24,249 nucleotides of DNA from Hymenoscyphus infarciens (lineage: Eukaryota; Ascomycota; Leotiomycetes; Helotiales; Helotiaceae), in the NCBI GenBank assembly GCA_001414345.1, contig LLCB01000538.1:1-24249 (forward strand), in the 5' to 3' direction. The notes beneath the pieces were generated by a model. That model saw only the letters and a program-made list of their open reading frames with translations, was not told the origin of the DNA and did not search any database. A program made the position numbers and the translations under genes. Positions 10,540 to 21,120 of this stretch are shown piece by piece. Each line of letters begins with the position of its first letter. The stretch's first letter is position 1.

Positions 10540-12600
10540 TATAAATATCTTAATTTAATAGACTATAGATATTAAGTTTATATTATTATATCTTTATCTT
10601 ACTTTATTTATATTTATAGTAGAGTATTCTTAGATTACTCTAGAAATAATTCTTAAATAACTTACTAGATAAATTTACTAAATAGTTAGTATTTTATAAA
10701 TGTCTAATATTTCTAGAAGAACTATTATATTTAAGAATAAATATACTTTTCTTATTTTAGAACTAGAACTAAAACTTACTCTTTTAAGTTATATAAAGTA
10801 GGAAGACTATAATAGAGGAACATAGGTTTACTTATAGAAAAAACGAAGATAAAAAAGCTCTTTTATAGTAATAAGTAATAATAAAACTAACTCGATTTCT
10901 ATTAATTAATTAACTTTAAAGAAGCCTAAGTCTATAAATTATAATATTTTAATAGCTTTCCTAGCTTCTTTAAGCTATATAACGAGAAACTCTATCGATT
11001 TATAATAAGTAAATATATAAGATAGACCTTACTCTTAGAATAACTAAAGGTAAATAAAAACATGTCTAATATAGAAAGTGTTTTTAAGTTACTAAGTTAT
11101 AGTACCTTTACTTAATAATTAACTCTTTTAGATTTAATTTAATAGCCTTTTCTAAAAAAAATAAAGACTAAGGATTTTTAAGTATATATCTTTCTAAAAT
11201 ATATTAATAGTAGTATAGTAAATAATACTTTATAAATTTTTACCTAAGTTACTTTCTTATTATTATTTACTCTTCTCGACTTACTACTTTATATGTCTTA
11301 TACTTATTCCTAGTATATACCTAGAACTTAAGAGATAAGTTTAATACTTAGATACTTAAAGATTTTATCCTATATTTATAGCTTAGGTATTTTATAAATA
11401 TACTTCTTAGTAATAATACTATACTTAGCTATTAACTTACGAGTAATCTTAGCTTATATAACCTCTATACTAGGTGTTTTCTAATTAAGTCCCTCTAGTT
11501 CTTCTATAGAGAAGGTCTAGTTAGCGTCTATAGCTAGTAATATAGGTTATAGGAGTTCTAGGCATAGGGTCTCTTATCTAGTAATAATTCTATAATCTCT
11601 TAAAAGAGTGCTCTAGACGCTATTAGGTCTACTAGAGAATAGTTAAATAGTATATATTCCTGATTTAATAAGAATATTAAAACAAGAGAGACTAAGCCTT
11701 TTAGCTTTAATTGCTTTAAGATATTATTACCTAATTAGTATACTACCTAATATTAATATCTTAGCTATTTTATTTACCTCTTTATCTATAATAATAAAAG
11801 CTATCTTATATCTAAGACTGTCTAATCTTTTTAACTAGTACCTATTATTATTTATCTATTACTCTAAAAATGGATAAAACTTATAATAGAATAATATTAT
11901 ATAATAGTATTTTAGTAGATTTTTAACTACTTCTTCTCTTTTATATATACCTACTAAGCTAACTTCTTATTATATTAATCTTAGTCCTTGTTCTTATATA
12001 AAGGTTATAGTAGGGTTTAGAAAATCTTGAAATATCGCCTAATCCTTCTTTCTCTTAATTACCTCTTTTCCTTGTCGGTTACGCTTTTATACTTATTCGC
12101 AAGTTATACTAAGCCTTAGCTGTTAGATAAGAGGTCTTCTAGATTCTTCTTCTTATTATTAAGCTTATAATATAATTCTAGTATTTAAAAACTATTCTCT
12201 AACTAGTATTAGTCCTAAGCTATAACTTCTCTAGGCTGAACCGAGTAATAATAAGATAACTGTTACTAAGCTCGTAAAATAATAGAATCTTTCTAAATCT
12301 AATAGATATAAGTATAAGTCTTAAGAATTAGTATAAACCTATTAACGAGTTATTAGATTTTTATAGCTAAGGCCTTATTAATATAATCTAAATCAATAAG
12401 TATATCTAAGCTAGTTTACTATATATCTAGATTATTAGGTTAACTTTAATAGAGAAAATCTAGTAGACCTTTAAGTTATTATAAGAATAACTAGGTAATA
12501 TACTATTAGTCTTTAAAGAGTATTAAGCTTAACGTAAAGAGAGCGTGCTAAACTACTAGAAATAGTTAATTATGAATATAGTAAATTAGATTAGACATAA
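10540..12600 (-). pseudogene. RIP-degraded gene remnant of about 680 codons, unknown family
   Basis: One minus-strand phase (lowest base 2 mod 3) is readable from about 12600 to about 10540 without a frameshift. Near the 5' part is a charged helical region (about 12040-12210) with ELYYKLNNKKKNLEDLLSN and DKEKRQLRERRIRR, followed by a Gln-rich stretch, then hydrophobic and basic segments such as LVDLIASRALF and LLDKRPYA (about 11560-11620), YKTYKVVSREE (about 11275), and LEKAIKLNLKELIIK (about 11125). Almost all stops are TAA/TAG. The strongly charged part fixes the strand. The central coiled-coil-like region recalls the C-terminal part of some fungal transposon-encoded recombinases, but no tyrosine-recombinase motif was found, so no function is assigned. 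Confidence 0.45.
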
Positions 12601-13147
12601 CTGATTATGTCGATTATAATATTATTAAAAAGCTATAAAAGTAGTAGAAGTAGGAATTGAAATTAGTCTCGTTCTTACTTAAGGTGCTTACTTAAGTCTA
12701 AATCCTATACCTGCTTAACACCTTTAAGTAGTTCTCTCTTTACCTACCTATATACTAAGTTGTTAGTAGTAGTTACTATAGTTAGGCGGAATTAAATTTA
12801 TCTACTACTAACCTACTAACTATACTACTTATCTATAACTAAACACTAGTAGCTACTATTTATAAGTGTATTAGATACTTGAAGGTTATATTATAGTAGT
12901 ACTAGCAGCTGTTTAATACTTATAACTAGTTTATAAGAAAAATATAGTAATCCTTAAATAAGTTATAATTCTATTACCCCTTATAGCTATATAATAATAA
13001 TAGTATATAAACTACTAATTAGCGAATAAGACTTATGATAGTCTCTACTATATCTCTATATATAATAGAAAATATAAAAGTAAGTATAGTAGTTAACTAA
13101 GAATAGTAGTAGAGGTAAAAGTTTTAAACCTAGTTTTAGCTTAAACT
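12600..13147. other. No gene seen; CTA/TAG-rich spacer
   Basis: This 550-base stretch has no phase with a convincingly low stop density on either strand. It is dominated by short CTACTA and TAGTAG runs that resemble one another, especially around 12760-12900 (for example GTTAGTAGTAGTTACTATAG). These create many weak inverted repeats but none long or perfect enough to name. It could hold the 5' flanks of the divergent remnants on either side. Confidence 0.4.
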
Positions 13148-14228
13148 ATGCTTATAAGAACTATCTTAAGAATACGAAACTATAGAAACCTACCTAGTCC
13201 TAGAGTATATAGCCTATTTAAATTGTTATATAAAATAGCTTAAAAACCCCTTATTTAATTTATTCTTATATCTTATATAAAAGATAAAATAGTTTATTAA
13301 AATCTCCTTAATTAGTACTTATTTTAAGCTAGGTTTAACTAATAGCTAAGATAGAGAGCTATAACCTCTTTTTAAAGTACTTTATAAATAAATCCTCTAA
13401 GTCTTATAATAGAAAATCCTCGACTATTAATACTATCTTTATAAGAAGTAGAGCAATTATTAGTAACTTTTAACTTAGTATTTAGATAGGAGATAGAGAT
13501 AATTCTCTATAAGAATATAGGTTCTTTTTAAAAATAAGAAAGATATTAAAAGGCTAGAAGAAAGTTTATTTATAGTAAATAGAAAGGAGAGGTTTTAGTA
13601 TAGTAGTTATAAAGAAATAATCAATTAAGACAAAAGTATTATAGAGAGAGACAAGATAGTACTTAGAAGTAAGAAGGATAAGGAAGTTATAATTACGTCT
13701 AATTACAAAGATACTAGCTCTAATTCTAATATCGAAGCTAATAATAAAAGCAAAAGCAGTACTAATAACTACTAAGATAAAGCTTTAATTTTAAGATAAG
13801 TAGATAAAAAAATAGAAGCTACGTAGTAATAGTATTAAAAGGAAATCGATACTATTATTAAACGAGGCTAATTAAGGATATAAGTATATAAAGAAAGAGA
13901 AGAGAGAGATAAGATAGAAAAGACAGCTCGGTTATAGAAGAAGAGAAAGGTAGAGAATTAGGTTCTATAGATGTTCTTAGAAGAAGATTAGGTAGTATAA
14001 TAAAGTATTAAGAAAAAAAAGGAAAACGGTAAAACTTTTAATATAAAGACTTTAGAACTACTTATAGATAGAGCTTATTTAAATCGCTAACATACTATAC
14101 TTAAATAGATAGATAAGTAGATTAAAAATTTAGATAAAGAGTACGAATCTAATAACCTAAGCCTTCTACTCTTAAGGAAATAGTTTTTAGTTAAATCCTA
14201 TGTATATAGTCTTCTTAAAAGAGAAAAA
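13148..14228 (+). pseudogene. RIP-degraded coiled-coil gene remnant, plus strand
   Basis: An ATG at 13148 opens a plus-strand phase (2 mod 3) readable to about 13680, including LIIENPRLLILSL; the signal then moves to 0 mod 3 from about 13640 to 14228. The second part is strongly charged: RSKKDKEVIITSNYKDTSSN, a Ser/Asn linker, then KEREERDKIEKTARL (13887-13930), KKKKENGKTFNIKTLELL (about 14010-14060) and LDKEYESNN (about 14131). This is a long helical, probably coiled-coil protein with a low-complexity Ser/Asn/Lys linker. Stops are TAA/TAG at former Gln codons. One indel or an intron is needed near 13650. The family is unknown. It ends against the non-RIPed island at 14229-14285. Confidence 0.5.
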
Positions 14229-14285
14229 AAATGTATTCATATGCTGCCGTTAACTGTATTATTGCCTGGTTGGTCGCTGTCTAAT
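14229..14285. other. Island of unmutated sequence between RIPed blocks
   Basis: For about 57 bases CpA and TpG return to normal (TTCATATGCTGCC, AACTG, GCCTGGTTGGTCGCTG), with sharp edges against mutated DNA on both sides. RIP acts on duplicated sequence, so a short normal island between two mutated blocks is what a single-copy remnant between two repeats would look like. A small ATG frame (14231-14284) encodes 17 residues ending in TAA, but it is too short to call a gene. Other frames across it are also open. Confidence 0.6.
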
Positions 14286-14289
14286 TTAA

Positions 14290-14830
14290 GCTTTTATAAA
14301 ATACTAAGTCCTTTTAAGGTAATTTTATAATAAGACGCTTAATAGTAAGAGAGCTTTAATAGTAGATTGTCTATTTAATTAGATAAAATAAATTCGTATC
14401 GCTGTTTTAGCTTATTAATAGTTTTCTAAAGTAAGATAAGATATAGAAGATAATAAGAGTCTTGGAATACTTATATTATACTTTATAACTATTAAGTCTA
14501 CAGCTTAAGCTCCTTTAGAGAGATAGTCACTAATCTATATAATAAATTAGTAACTCTTCTTAAAAATATAAAGGGGAGGATTTTACCTTTACTATATACT
14601 TCTCGTTTTTGTTATTCTTAGCTTATTTATTAGCTTCTTATAATATAGTGTATTTATTTATTTCCTCTAAATCCTTCTCTTTTTTCTTTAAGCTATATCT
14701 AGATCTTATAAATTATTAGGTAGCTAACTTAATATTAGTATACTTTTCTAATTACACTGTCTATTGCTCTATAAGTTTAGTTAAGTCGCTTTATAATTTG
14801 GCTAGAAAAGTATAAGATAGGATAATAATA
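14290..14830 (-). pseudogene. Degraded minus-strand coding remnant, unknown family
   Basis: On the minus strand a charged frame reads from about 14830 (lowest base 2 mod 3), with RAIDSVIRKVY (about 14740-14772) and LKEKREGFRGNK (about 14660-14695), to about 14575; the signal continues in another phase (0 mod 3) to about 14290 with VDLIVIKYNISIPRLLL. One indel is needed near 14575. The aligned plus-strand frame is open too but is Phe/Leu-rich, as expected from antisense, so minus is preferred. No domain is recognised. Confidence 0.35.
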
Positions 14831-15400
14831 GAGAAACTATTATATAGAATAGAATATATAGAGACAGTAGACACTATTTTAAGAGGGATTAGTACAAATA
14901 TGGTTAGCGTAGTAGAGAGGGTTGTTATTTAATCGGAGTAGTTATTTAAGTCTATGTTAGTAGCTATATTTATATCTGAGTTTAGATTCGTAATTAGAGA
15001 TATTAATTACTAAAATCCTCTAATACTAGAGAAAAAACGTAAAAGTAAGAAGTAGAGTAAATCTCGATATAAATATAGGAAATTACCCTAGATAAGAAAG
15101 GTTATAAGGCTAATATTTAAATATTATAGTATTAGAAGCCTAGGACACGAGTTTATAAGACTCGATTATTATATTAAGAGATATTATAGTCTCGTTTTTA
15201 AAGAGCTAGTACAAAGGCTTATAGCGGCTTATAAGTTTAAAGGTTAATAAATAGATTAATAAGGTATAGTATCAAGAGTTAGTAAAAAGGTTATACCTAG
15301 TACAGCGGCTTACTAGTTTAAAAGTAAATAGATAGATTAATGAGATATAGACATCAAAGAGCTAGTAAGAAAGTTTTACCTAGCATAGTAATTGTTAATT
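14822..15400 (+). pseudogene. RIP-degraded remnant with zinc-finger-like and repeat region
   Basis: The plus-strand phase 2 mod 3 gives a well-formed product from about 14822: IETVDTILRGISTNMVSVV (no stop, about 14858-14914), a basic stretch LEKKRKSKK, then LGHEFIRLDYYIKRYY (about 15141-15188). If the Tyr residues were His or Cys before RIP (CAT to TAT, TGT to TAT), the last segment resembles the F-x-R-x-D-H half of a C2H2 finger, though the spacing is one residue off. It is followed by two 27-residue tandem units and fades near 15400, where it meets the end of the minus-strand remnant 15410-17697. Nucleic-acid binding is only a guess. Confidence 0.4.
15221..15382 (+). repeat. Two 81-bp tandem units encoding 27 residues each
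   Basis: Units 15221-15301 and 15302-15382 share A-AGCGGCTTA, then AGTTTAAA, AATAGATAGATTAAT and the GAG-TAGTAA end, and a truncated relative precedes them from about 15202. The period is 27 codons, keeping the plus-strand phase (2 mod 3), with the core AAY-FK---ID. Copies differ mostly by transitions and small changes. Confidence 0.65.
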
Positions 15401-17262
15401 TAAGAATAAGAAGGAAGAGAGAGGCCTAGGTCCTTAGAAGTAGAGGTTTTATAGGTAAGTTAATAGAGACTTCTAGCTATATTAGCCTTATATTTAAAAT
15501 ACATAGTTATTATAAATCCTTAAGTAAATTATAATATTTGTTTAACTTTACTATAATCTTAGCTATATACTTAATATAATTCCTATTACCTAGCTCTTCT
15601 TATTCTATTTCTTTAAGCTATCTTTTATAAATTTATATACTTATAAAAGGTAAACTGCTTTCTAAGGTTTATAGTAATTATAGCTTCTTCTACTTCCTCT
15701 TCTCTTAACCTTAATTCCTTTACCTTTAATAAGATAGACTGTTTCCTAGCTTATACGTCTACTTAAAACTATCTTAGCTTATCCTCTTCCTCTTATAAAG
15801 CCTTTTTAAAACTAACGAGAATACTAGTACTAATACTAACCCCCTTAGAAGCTTAATCCCTATTATTAACATTTCTTAAAGCTCTATTCTTAGAAGCGCT
15901 ACTACTAATATCCTTTAAAGTACTACTTCTACCTCTAGAAGTACTAACCTTAGAAGTACTAACTCTTAAAGCATTATTATTATTTAATCTAATACTAAGT
16001 ATCTCCTTATAAGTTCTAAAGAAGGGATCTAGTATATTAGTTTCGTTTGCTTTGTTATTACTCTATAAAAACATATTAAAATTAGGATCTAGGTAATTAA
16101 TTAAGAAAGAATAAAGTAAATGAACTCTTTTATTAAGTACTTATACTTAGTCTTATTAAAGGTCTTTAGACAAGTTAACAGCTATTATAACATTCTAAGA
16201 GCTATAATCTAAATTCGTAGTATATAGATTATTCTCTTCTTTATCTAATTCATTATAGCTATTATTGCTATAGTTATTCTAGACCTTAAGTTTCTCTATA
16301 TATTAACTTTTTAAGTATTTATTATAAACCTAGTAACTTAGAGTACTCTTAAGTAATTTAGATTAGGCTTTAAGAGCGACGATAGTATTATTAGAAATTA
16401 GTAGCTTATTTAAGAAGCTCTTACGTTTATTTTCTAGATAGTTAGACTAATTAGATAAAAATAAGAGTAAGTATATACTAATAAAAAGATGTATATCTAT
16501 ATCTATAGAAAGTTATTAAGTTATAGTAATAACTTCTTCTTATTATTTAAGAGAAAAATAAGGACTAAACGCCTTAAGTTAATTAAGAATATTATTAAAA
16601 GCGTGTTTAATCTCTAGTATATAAGGCTTTTCGTCTTTACGTACTTACTTTTCTATAATGTTAAGCCCCTCTAACTTAACATCTATCTATAATATTACCT
16701 TCTACTTAATCTATAGCTTACTATCTAGTCCTTTCTATATATACTTCTTAATATAATTACTAATATTCTTAACCTTAGTAACTAACTTATAAAACAGTTC
16801 TTCTCTAATAGTCTTATTATATAATTTATTAGATATACTAGCTATACTCTATACCTTTTTCTAGGCCTCTTTAGTAGTTATGTTTTTAAGGTTTTAGCCT
16901 ATCTATTTTTCTAAACCTACGACTAAGAAGCTCTTAGTAGTAAGTAAAGCTTAAGTAATTATACTATTAAGCTTATATTACTTATTATATAATATGTTTT
17001 AACTCTTAAGAAGGGCTAGTATATCGATTCTAGCTATATAGTATAGTTAATCATCCTTAGAGAGGTTAAGGTTAGTAGCTATAAGTACTAGCTTTTAGCT
17101 ACTAGAAAGTTACTTCTATAGAATAATCATCTAAACCTTTTTCTTAAAAGGGGTTTATTCTAGTAAATGTTTTACTTATATATAACCTTATTATTTCGTA
17201 GTAGACTCTAGATTTATTACTAGGATAAGGAAATAAAGAGTAAATTTATCCTCTATCTCTTT

Positions 17263-17343
17263 AACTTCTTTAACTTCTTTAACCTCCTTAGCCTTCTCAG
17301 CCTCCTTAGCCTTCTTAGCCTTCTTAGCCTCCTCAGCCTCCTT
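17263..17343 (-). repeat. 9-bp tandem array encoding (K/E)(K/E)A/V units
   Basis: Nine consecutive 9-base units (plus strand AGCCTCCTT / AGCCTTCTT / AACTTCTTT variants) occupy exactly 81 bases. Each unit encodes three residues in the minus-strand phase of the surrounding remnant: KEA, EEA, KKA, KKA, KEA, EKA, KEV, KEV, KEV. This would form a highly charged single helix. The array still has CpA in two units. It is internal to the remnant, not a separate satellite. Confidence 0.8.
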
Positions 17344-17475
17344 ATTAGATCCCTTAGACGATTGCTTATAGATATTATTAACACGTAATATTTTACGTTT
17401 CTTCGTAGCTAATCAGGATTTACTTAAGAATATAGTTAGTTTTCTCTTATTAGGTATATTAGTTAGTGTATAATA

Positions 17476-17697
17476 CTAAAGTCTAGCTTTCAGCCTTCTC
17501 TTAATAGCTCCTCTAGGCAGAACGCCTATAGCTTTTAAGCCTCGTTTATAATCCTCGCTTTTATAACGCGGGCCCTTCCTAGTATATTCGTTAAAGTAGA
17601 TTGTATAAAGCTTAAGCTGAGACATAGTCTCTCTACCTAATTTAACATGTTGTAATTTCTTACCCTTTATAGACGTAATAGGAGAAGGCGCTATCAT
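17476..17697 (-). CDS. 73-codon open fragment, N-terminal piece of the dead gene
   Basis: This is the longest uninterrupted ORF in the window, from ATG at 17695-17697 to TAG at 17476-17478. The product is basic (many Lys/Arg, for example RKGPRYKSEDYKRGLKA and RGAIKRRLKARL), has no signal peptide or membrane segment, and matches no family I know. It is in the same phase as the whole 15410-17697 remnant, and the terminal TAG is most simply a RIPed Gln or Trp codon, because the readable frame continues beyond it through the Lys/Glu/Ala array. An internal ATG at 17623-17625 (followed by SQLKLYT) is an equally good start. I regard it as a surviving piece of a broken gene rather than a functional small protein. 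It keeps more CpA, TpG and GC than its surroundings. Confidence 0.45.
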   Translation of the reverse strand: MIAPSPITSIKGKKLQHVKLGRETMSQLKLYTIYFNEYTRKGPRYKSEDYKRGLKAIGVLPRGAIKRRLKARL

Positions 17698-17699
17698 AA

Positions 17700-19870
17700 T
17701 CTTGTTCTAGTATCTATAGATTAAAGGCCTATCTAACTATAGAGTATATAAGGTAATTAGGTTTTAAGTGTTCTAGTACTAATAAACTAGAATCCTATAA
17801 GTGCGATTAGCTTATAATTAGAATATCTTATAACTATAAAAGTTATATCTCCTTTTACCTATATAAACTCGGTAACGTAGTGTTTTAGTATAGTATATTT
17901 TAGTGGTTTTATAGATAAGCTATTATAGATAGAGTAGGCGCGGGGCTCTAAGAGTTAAGAGCCGCCCCCTACTATCTATTACTACCTTTAACTAAACTAT
18001 AATAATAATACTTATAACTATTAATCTTACTATCTAATAGTATAGTTCTTTATAATAGAGCTTATTAGACTTCGTCTATAATTATTAATAGTATATTACC
18101 TAGATTTCTTACTCGTCTATAACTAACTTCTATATAGTCCTTAGTTATAGAGCTTATAGAGGCTATTATCCTTAAGTTTAGTAAGCGGTTTCTTAAATAA
18201 GAACTCGTTATATTAAATAGGAATCTCCTAAAAGTGCTTAAATCCTATAACCTTATTATAATCGACTTATACAAGTATAAGAAGTCTAATAACTTATTAG
18301 TAAGCTTCCTTCTTATTTATCTTAACCTAGAACCTACTTTAATCTAACTATATAGTCTATAGTCTCCGAGTCTAGTAATAGCTCTATTAAAGAGATTATT
18401 TACTACTATATTATTACTATTATAATCTCTATATACTAAGAAACAAGCGTATATTAACTAACTATTATTCTAGTCGTAAACGCGGCTCAGTCTACTATCC
18501 CCTTCTTCTATAAACATAGTCTACGAAGCTAGTTATGATAGAGCTAGCTATAATCTCTTCAAGAATATATCCCTTTTCGCACCGATACTTTTATATATAC
18601 TAGTTACTCCTAACATAACTATATATACTACTCTGTCTCTTTAGTAGTAGATAGTAGGCCTTATTATATAAACTCTTAAGGCGGTTAAGACTAAGCTACG
18701 ACTATCTAAACTTACGACTATTATTATTAATCTAATTTTTAAGGTTACTTATACTTTAATTTAGTAACTATCTCAATCTAATATCGAATATAAGAAAATC
18801 TACTATAGTAATATCAACGAACTTACTATAATTACTAAGATTAAAGATAGGCTACCTAATTTAATAATCCTTAGTACTTTTATATGTATAGTATAATAGT
18901 ATAATATAAGAGGTAAACGTATTTATTAACTAAATAGTTTGAAGGATTTAGTAAAGGCTAAAGCATAAGAATAAACTATAGCTTAGAACGTAAAAACTCG
19001 TGTATATTTAGTAAAAATAGCTTAGGAGTTATATAAAGAGGCGGTAGTATTTATAAGTAAGAAACTTTAAATAGTTTAAGTCTTCTATAAAGTAGAGAGG
19101 GCTTAGTTGATCTTTGTTTTCTATAGAGTTAGGAGGGCTTAATTGATTTTTGTTTTTTATAGAGTTAGAAGCTTAATTATTATTTAGAACCATAGCTATA
19201 CTATATTACTATTTAATAGTAGCTAAGATAGTCCCTAGTAGTTTTAAAGTATATATTCTTAGATCGACTTATTAAATAATAAATTTATTCTTAAAGTTAC
19301 AAGTATTACATACTTAAATATAACGAAGGGTTCCTTATTACTACGCTAGGTTACTACTATTACTAATTTTATCTACCTACTAACTAAATACGCTCTAATC
19401 CCCTTTTTCTTTTAGCATAGCTTACTAATTTAGCACGTTATAAATCCAGAATTGTTTTACTACTTTACTACTTTATAATTAAAGGCTTAATTTCTAGTAG
19501 TCTTAAGGCAACTAAAGCTTCTTTATCTATACTTTAGATGCTTACTCTCTAAAATAGCTTAAATTTATAGTTTCTCTAAACCTAGTCGCTTTAATTAGTC
19601 TATAAATTCTTAGTAAGCTAAGGTAATATATACGTTTCTTAATAAAAGTAATTAATTAGATATATTAAAGTTAAAGTAGCTATACTTTCATATTATATAT
19701 ATTATTATTTATATCTTTAGAGAGTAATTAAATAAATCTAGCTTACTATAGGTAGATATAGAATAAGGTGTAGAAGCTTATACTAAGGGTAATCGTTATA
19801 TTATAGTTATAGCTATCTTATTTTAACTACGGTTTCTAGCTATAACCTATAACTACTATTATAATATTAT
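17700..19870 (-). pseudogene. RIP-degraded gene remnant with 12-residue repeats, minus strand
   Basis: On the minus strand a readable frame runs from about 19870 (lowest base 1 mod 3) to about 19190, then in another phase (0 mod 3) to about 17700. The first part contains SIDKEALVALRLLEIKPL and KLVSYAKRKRGLERI (about 19390-19535). The second begins with a 12-residue tandem repeat LLTL-KTKIN-A (19099-19170), and later has CEKGYILEEIIASSIITSF (about 18530-18590) and YSIYNSLSIKPLKYTILKHY (about 17860-17925). The aligned plus frame is also open but Leu/Ile-rich, as expected of antisense. Stops are TAA/TAG. One indel or intron is needed near 19187. No family is recognised. It lies directly upstream of the 15410-17697 remnant on the same strand and is divergent from the next plus-strand remnant. 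Confidence 0.45.
19099..19170 (-). repeat. 36-bp tandem repeat encoding 12 residues
   Basis: GGGCTTA-TTGAT-TTTGTTTT-TATAGAGTTAG recurs with a 36-base period (starts at 19099 and 19135), with a partial unit upstream. In the minus-strand phase it encodes LTL-KTKIN-AL repeated, with former Gln at the dashes. Copies differ by transitions only, as expected from RIP. Confidence 0.65.
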
Positions 19871-19879
19871 ACTTCCTTT

Positions 19880-21079
19880 CTATTTATTAGTCTAGATCTA
19901 TAGATAAGACTCTAAGAATAGCTTAAAGAAAGAATAAGGTAGTTAAGCCTAAAGTATCTTTAATAACTAGTAGACGAGTTAGATAAACTATGGAGAGTAA
20001 ATATATCTATAGTATAGAGAGGGAACAGCTAATAGTTTATCTACTTAGTCTTAATTTAGACCCTACTACTAGAGTAGGAGAGTGTCTTAGAGGTAATAAC
20101 GATCTAGGTAAGAACATATTTAAGTATACTAAGTACTAGGAATCTATTAATAAAGACGATAACTATATTAATAAAGCGATTATTAAGAAGAAGAAGCGGC
20201 GTAGTCGTAAGAATATAAGCAACCGCGTAGCGAGAGTCTAGAACTAGTAGGAAGCGGGGGAGATATATAAACGAGCGCTATTTAATAGAAAAGCTATCTA
20301 TTCTAATCTAACTTACTTAAAGCAAGAGTATAATATAACGTATATTAGTAACAAAGGTAAGTAAATCTAATTAGATACTTAGAAAGAGGTTAATAAAATT
20401 AATAGATAGAGTAGTTAAGACTAAGATTAGATATTATACCTATAACTATTTAAAAGGAGTTAAAATAATTCTTACTAGATACTTCCTAATAGCGCTACTA
20501 TATCTTATACTTGGTTTTAGCCTAAAACTCCTTAGCTTATTTAACTGAGTTTTCCTCTACAGATCTATTAGTAAATTCGCTTAGGCTTATAGTCTCTAAG
20601 ATAATTATATCTTAAGAGGATACTATTATATTCCTAATCTTAAGAAACTATAGGAGTACGCCTACTTTAACTAGCTTAAAGCTATATAATTTAGTAAAGA
20701 CCTTCTTAATAGTAAGCTTTATAAGTTAATAAGTATAGAACAGAAGACTAAGGGTAGCGCCTAGATATAAGAAGCCTATCTAGCTAATATTTGTCTACTA
20801 TGCTTTTATAAACTTAATTCTAAACCTAGAGAGAAGAGAACACTATATAATATTAGTATAGATAGGAATTTTTAATATAAGAGAAAGATTCGAGCTAGTA
20901 TAGAAGATTTAAGATATATAGAGAGGAAATTCTTTATACTAGATGCCTTAAACGTTTTCGATACCTAAGAGACTATAATATAAAAAAAGGAAGAAGATGT
21001 AGCCGAGGGTTATTCTTACTACTTTTAGGTATAAGAGTTAGTAAAGAAATCGGCTAAAAAGTTTAAAAGATTAGACTAA
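19880..21079 (+). pseudogene. RIP-degraded gene remnant with basic segment, plus strand
   Basis: Plus-strand phase 1 mod 3 is readable from about 19880. An ATG at 19990-19992 opens 49 codons to TAG at 20137-20139 (beginning MESKYIYSIEREQL), and the same phase continues through KKKKRRSRKNISNRVARV (20185-20238, a nuclear-localisation-like basic run) and YKRALFNRKAIYSNLTYLK to 20361. The signal then moves to phase 2 mod 3 and runs to about 21079 with SKDLLNSKLYKLISIE, NICLLCFYKLNSKPREKR (about 20800), RASIEDLRYIERKFFILDAL (about 20905) and KKEEDVAEGYSYYF. The switch lies at a GTAAGT (20357-20362), so an intron is as possible as an indel. Stops are nearly all TAG/TAA. The family is unknown. The end is 41 bases before the next ATG on the same strand. 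Confidence 0.5.
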
Positions 21080-21120
21080 ATAGGTCTAATAAATTATATT
21101 TATTACTATAATACTAGAAT

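Larger units (their letters stand above)
15410..17697 (-). pseudogene. RIP-degraded gene remnant of about 760 codons, unknown family
   Basis: This is the clearest dead gene here. A single minus-strand phase (lowest base 1 mod 3) runs from 17697 to about 15410 with no frameshift noticed, about one TAA/TAG per 13 codons and one TGA (17413-17415). Order of parts: a basic N-terminus open for 73 codons (17476-17697); a Lys/Glu/Ala array of nine 3-residue units (17263-17343); a long helical middle including KTIREELFYKLVTKVKN (about 16780-16830) and VRKDEKPYILEIKHAFNN (about 16590-16645); a Ser-rich linker with RVSTSKVSTSRGRSS (about 15910-15955); a coiled-coil stretch with KVKELRLREEEVEEA (about 15680-15725); and a tail with TMYFKYKANIARSLY near 15480. 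Good in-frame starts are ATG at 17695-17697 and at 17623-17625. The readable frame may extend upstream. I know no family with this layout; a structural or DNA-associated protein of a mobile element is possible. Confidence 0.6.

Noticed and set aside
14231..14284. Small ORF of 17 codons in the unmutated island
   Set aside because: Three different frames are open through this short non-RIPed pocket, so an ATG-to-stop frame of this size is not evidence of a gene.
15410..17697. Alternative genetic code with TAA/TAG read as glutamine (ciliate-type)
   Set aside because: Long frames become open if TAA/TAG mean Gln, which is what a ciliate code would give. But CpA is also missing outside Gln codons and on both strands, His is rare while Tyr is abundant, and the last codons of some frames behave like stops. 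RIP of CAA/CAG explains all of this.
17943..17970. GC-rich hairpin (GGGGCTCT ... AGAGCCGCCCC) as terminator or RNA gene
   Set aside because: The arms do not pair perfectly, the loop is AT-rich, and the GC-rich bases read as ordinary codons in a frame on each strand. No RNA gene structure extends around it.
20357..20430. Intron with GTAAGT donor and AG at 20430
   Set aside because: A donor-like GTAAGT sits at the phase switch, but the downstream phase is already readable from 20375, before the proposed acceptor, and a one-base indel explains the switch equally well. It is kept only as a possibility in the gene entry.
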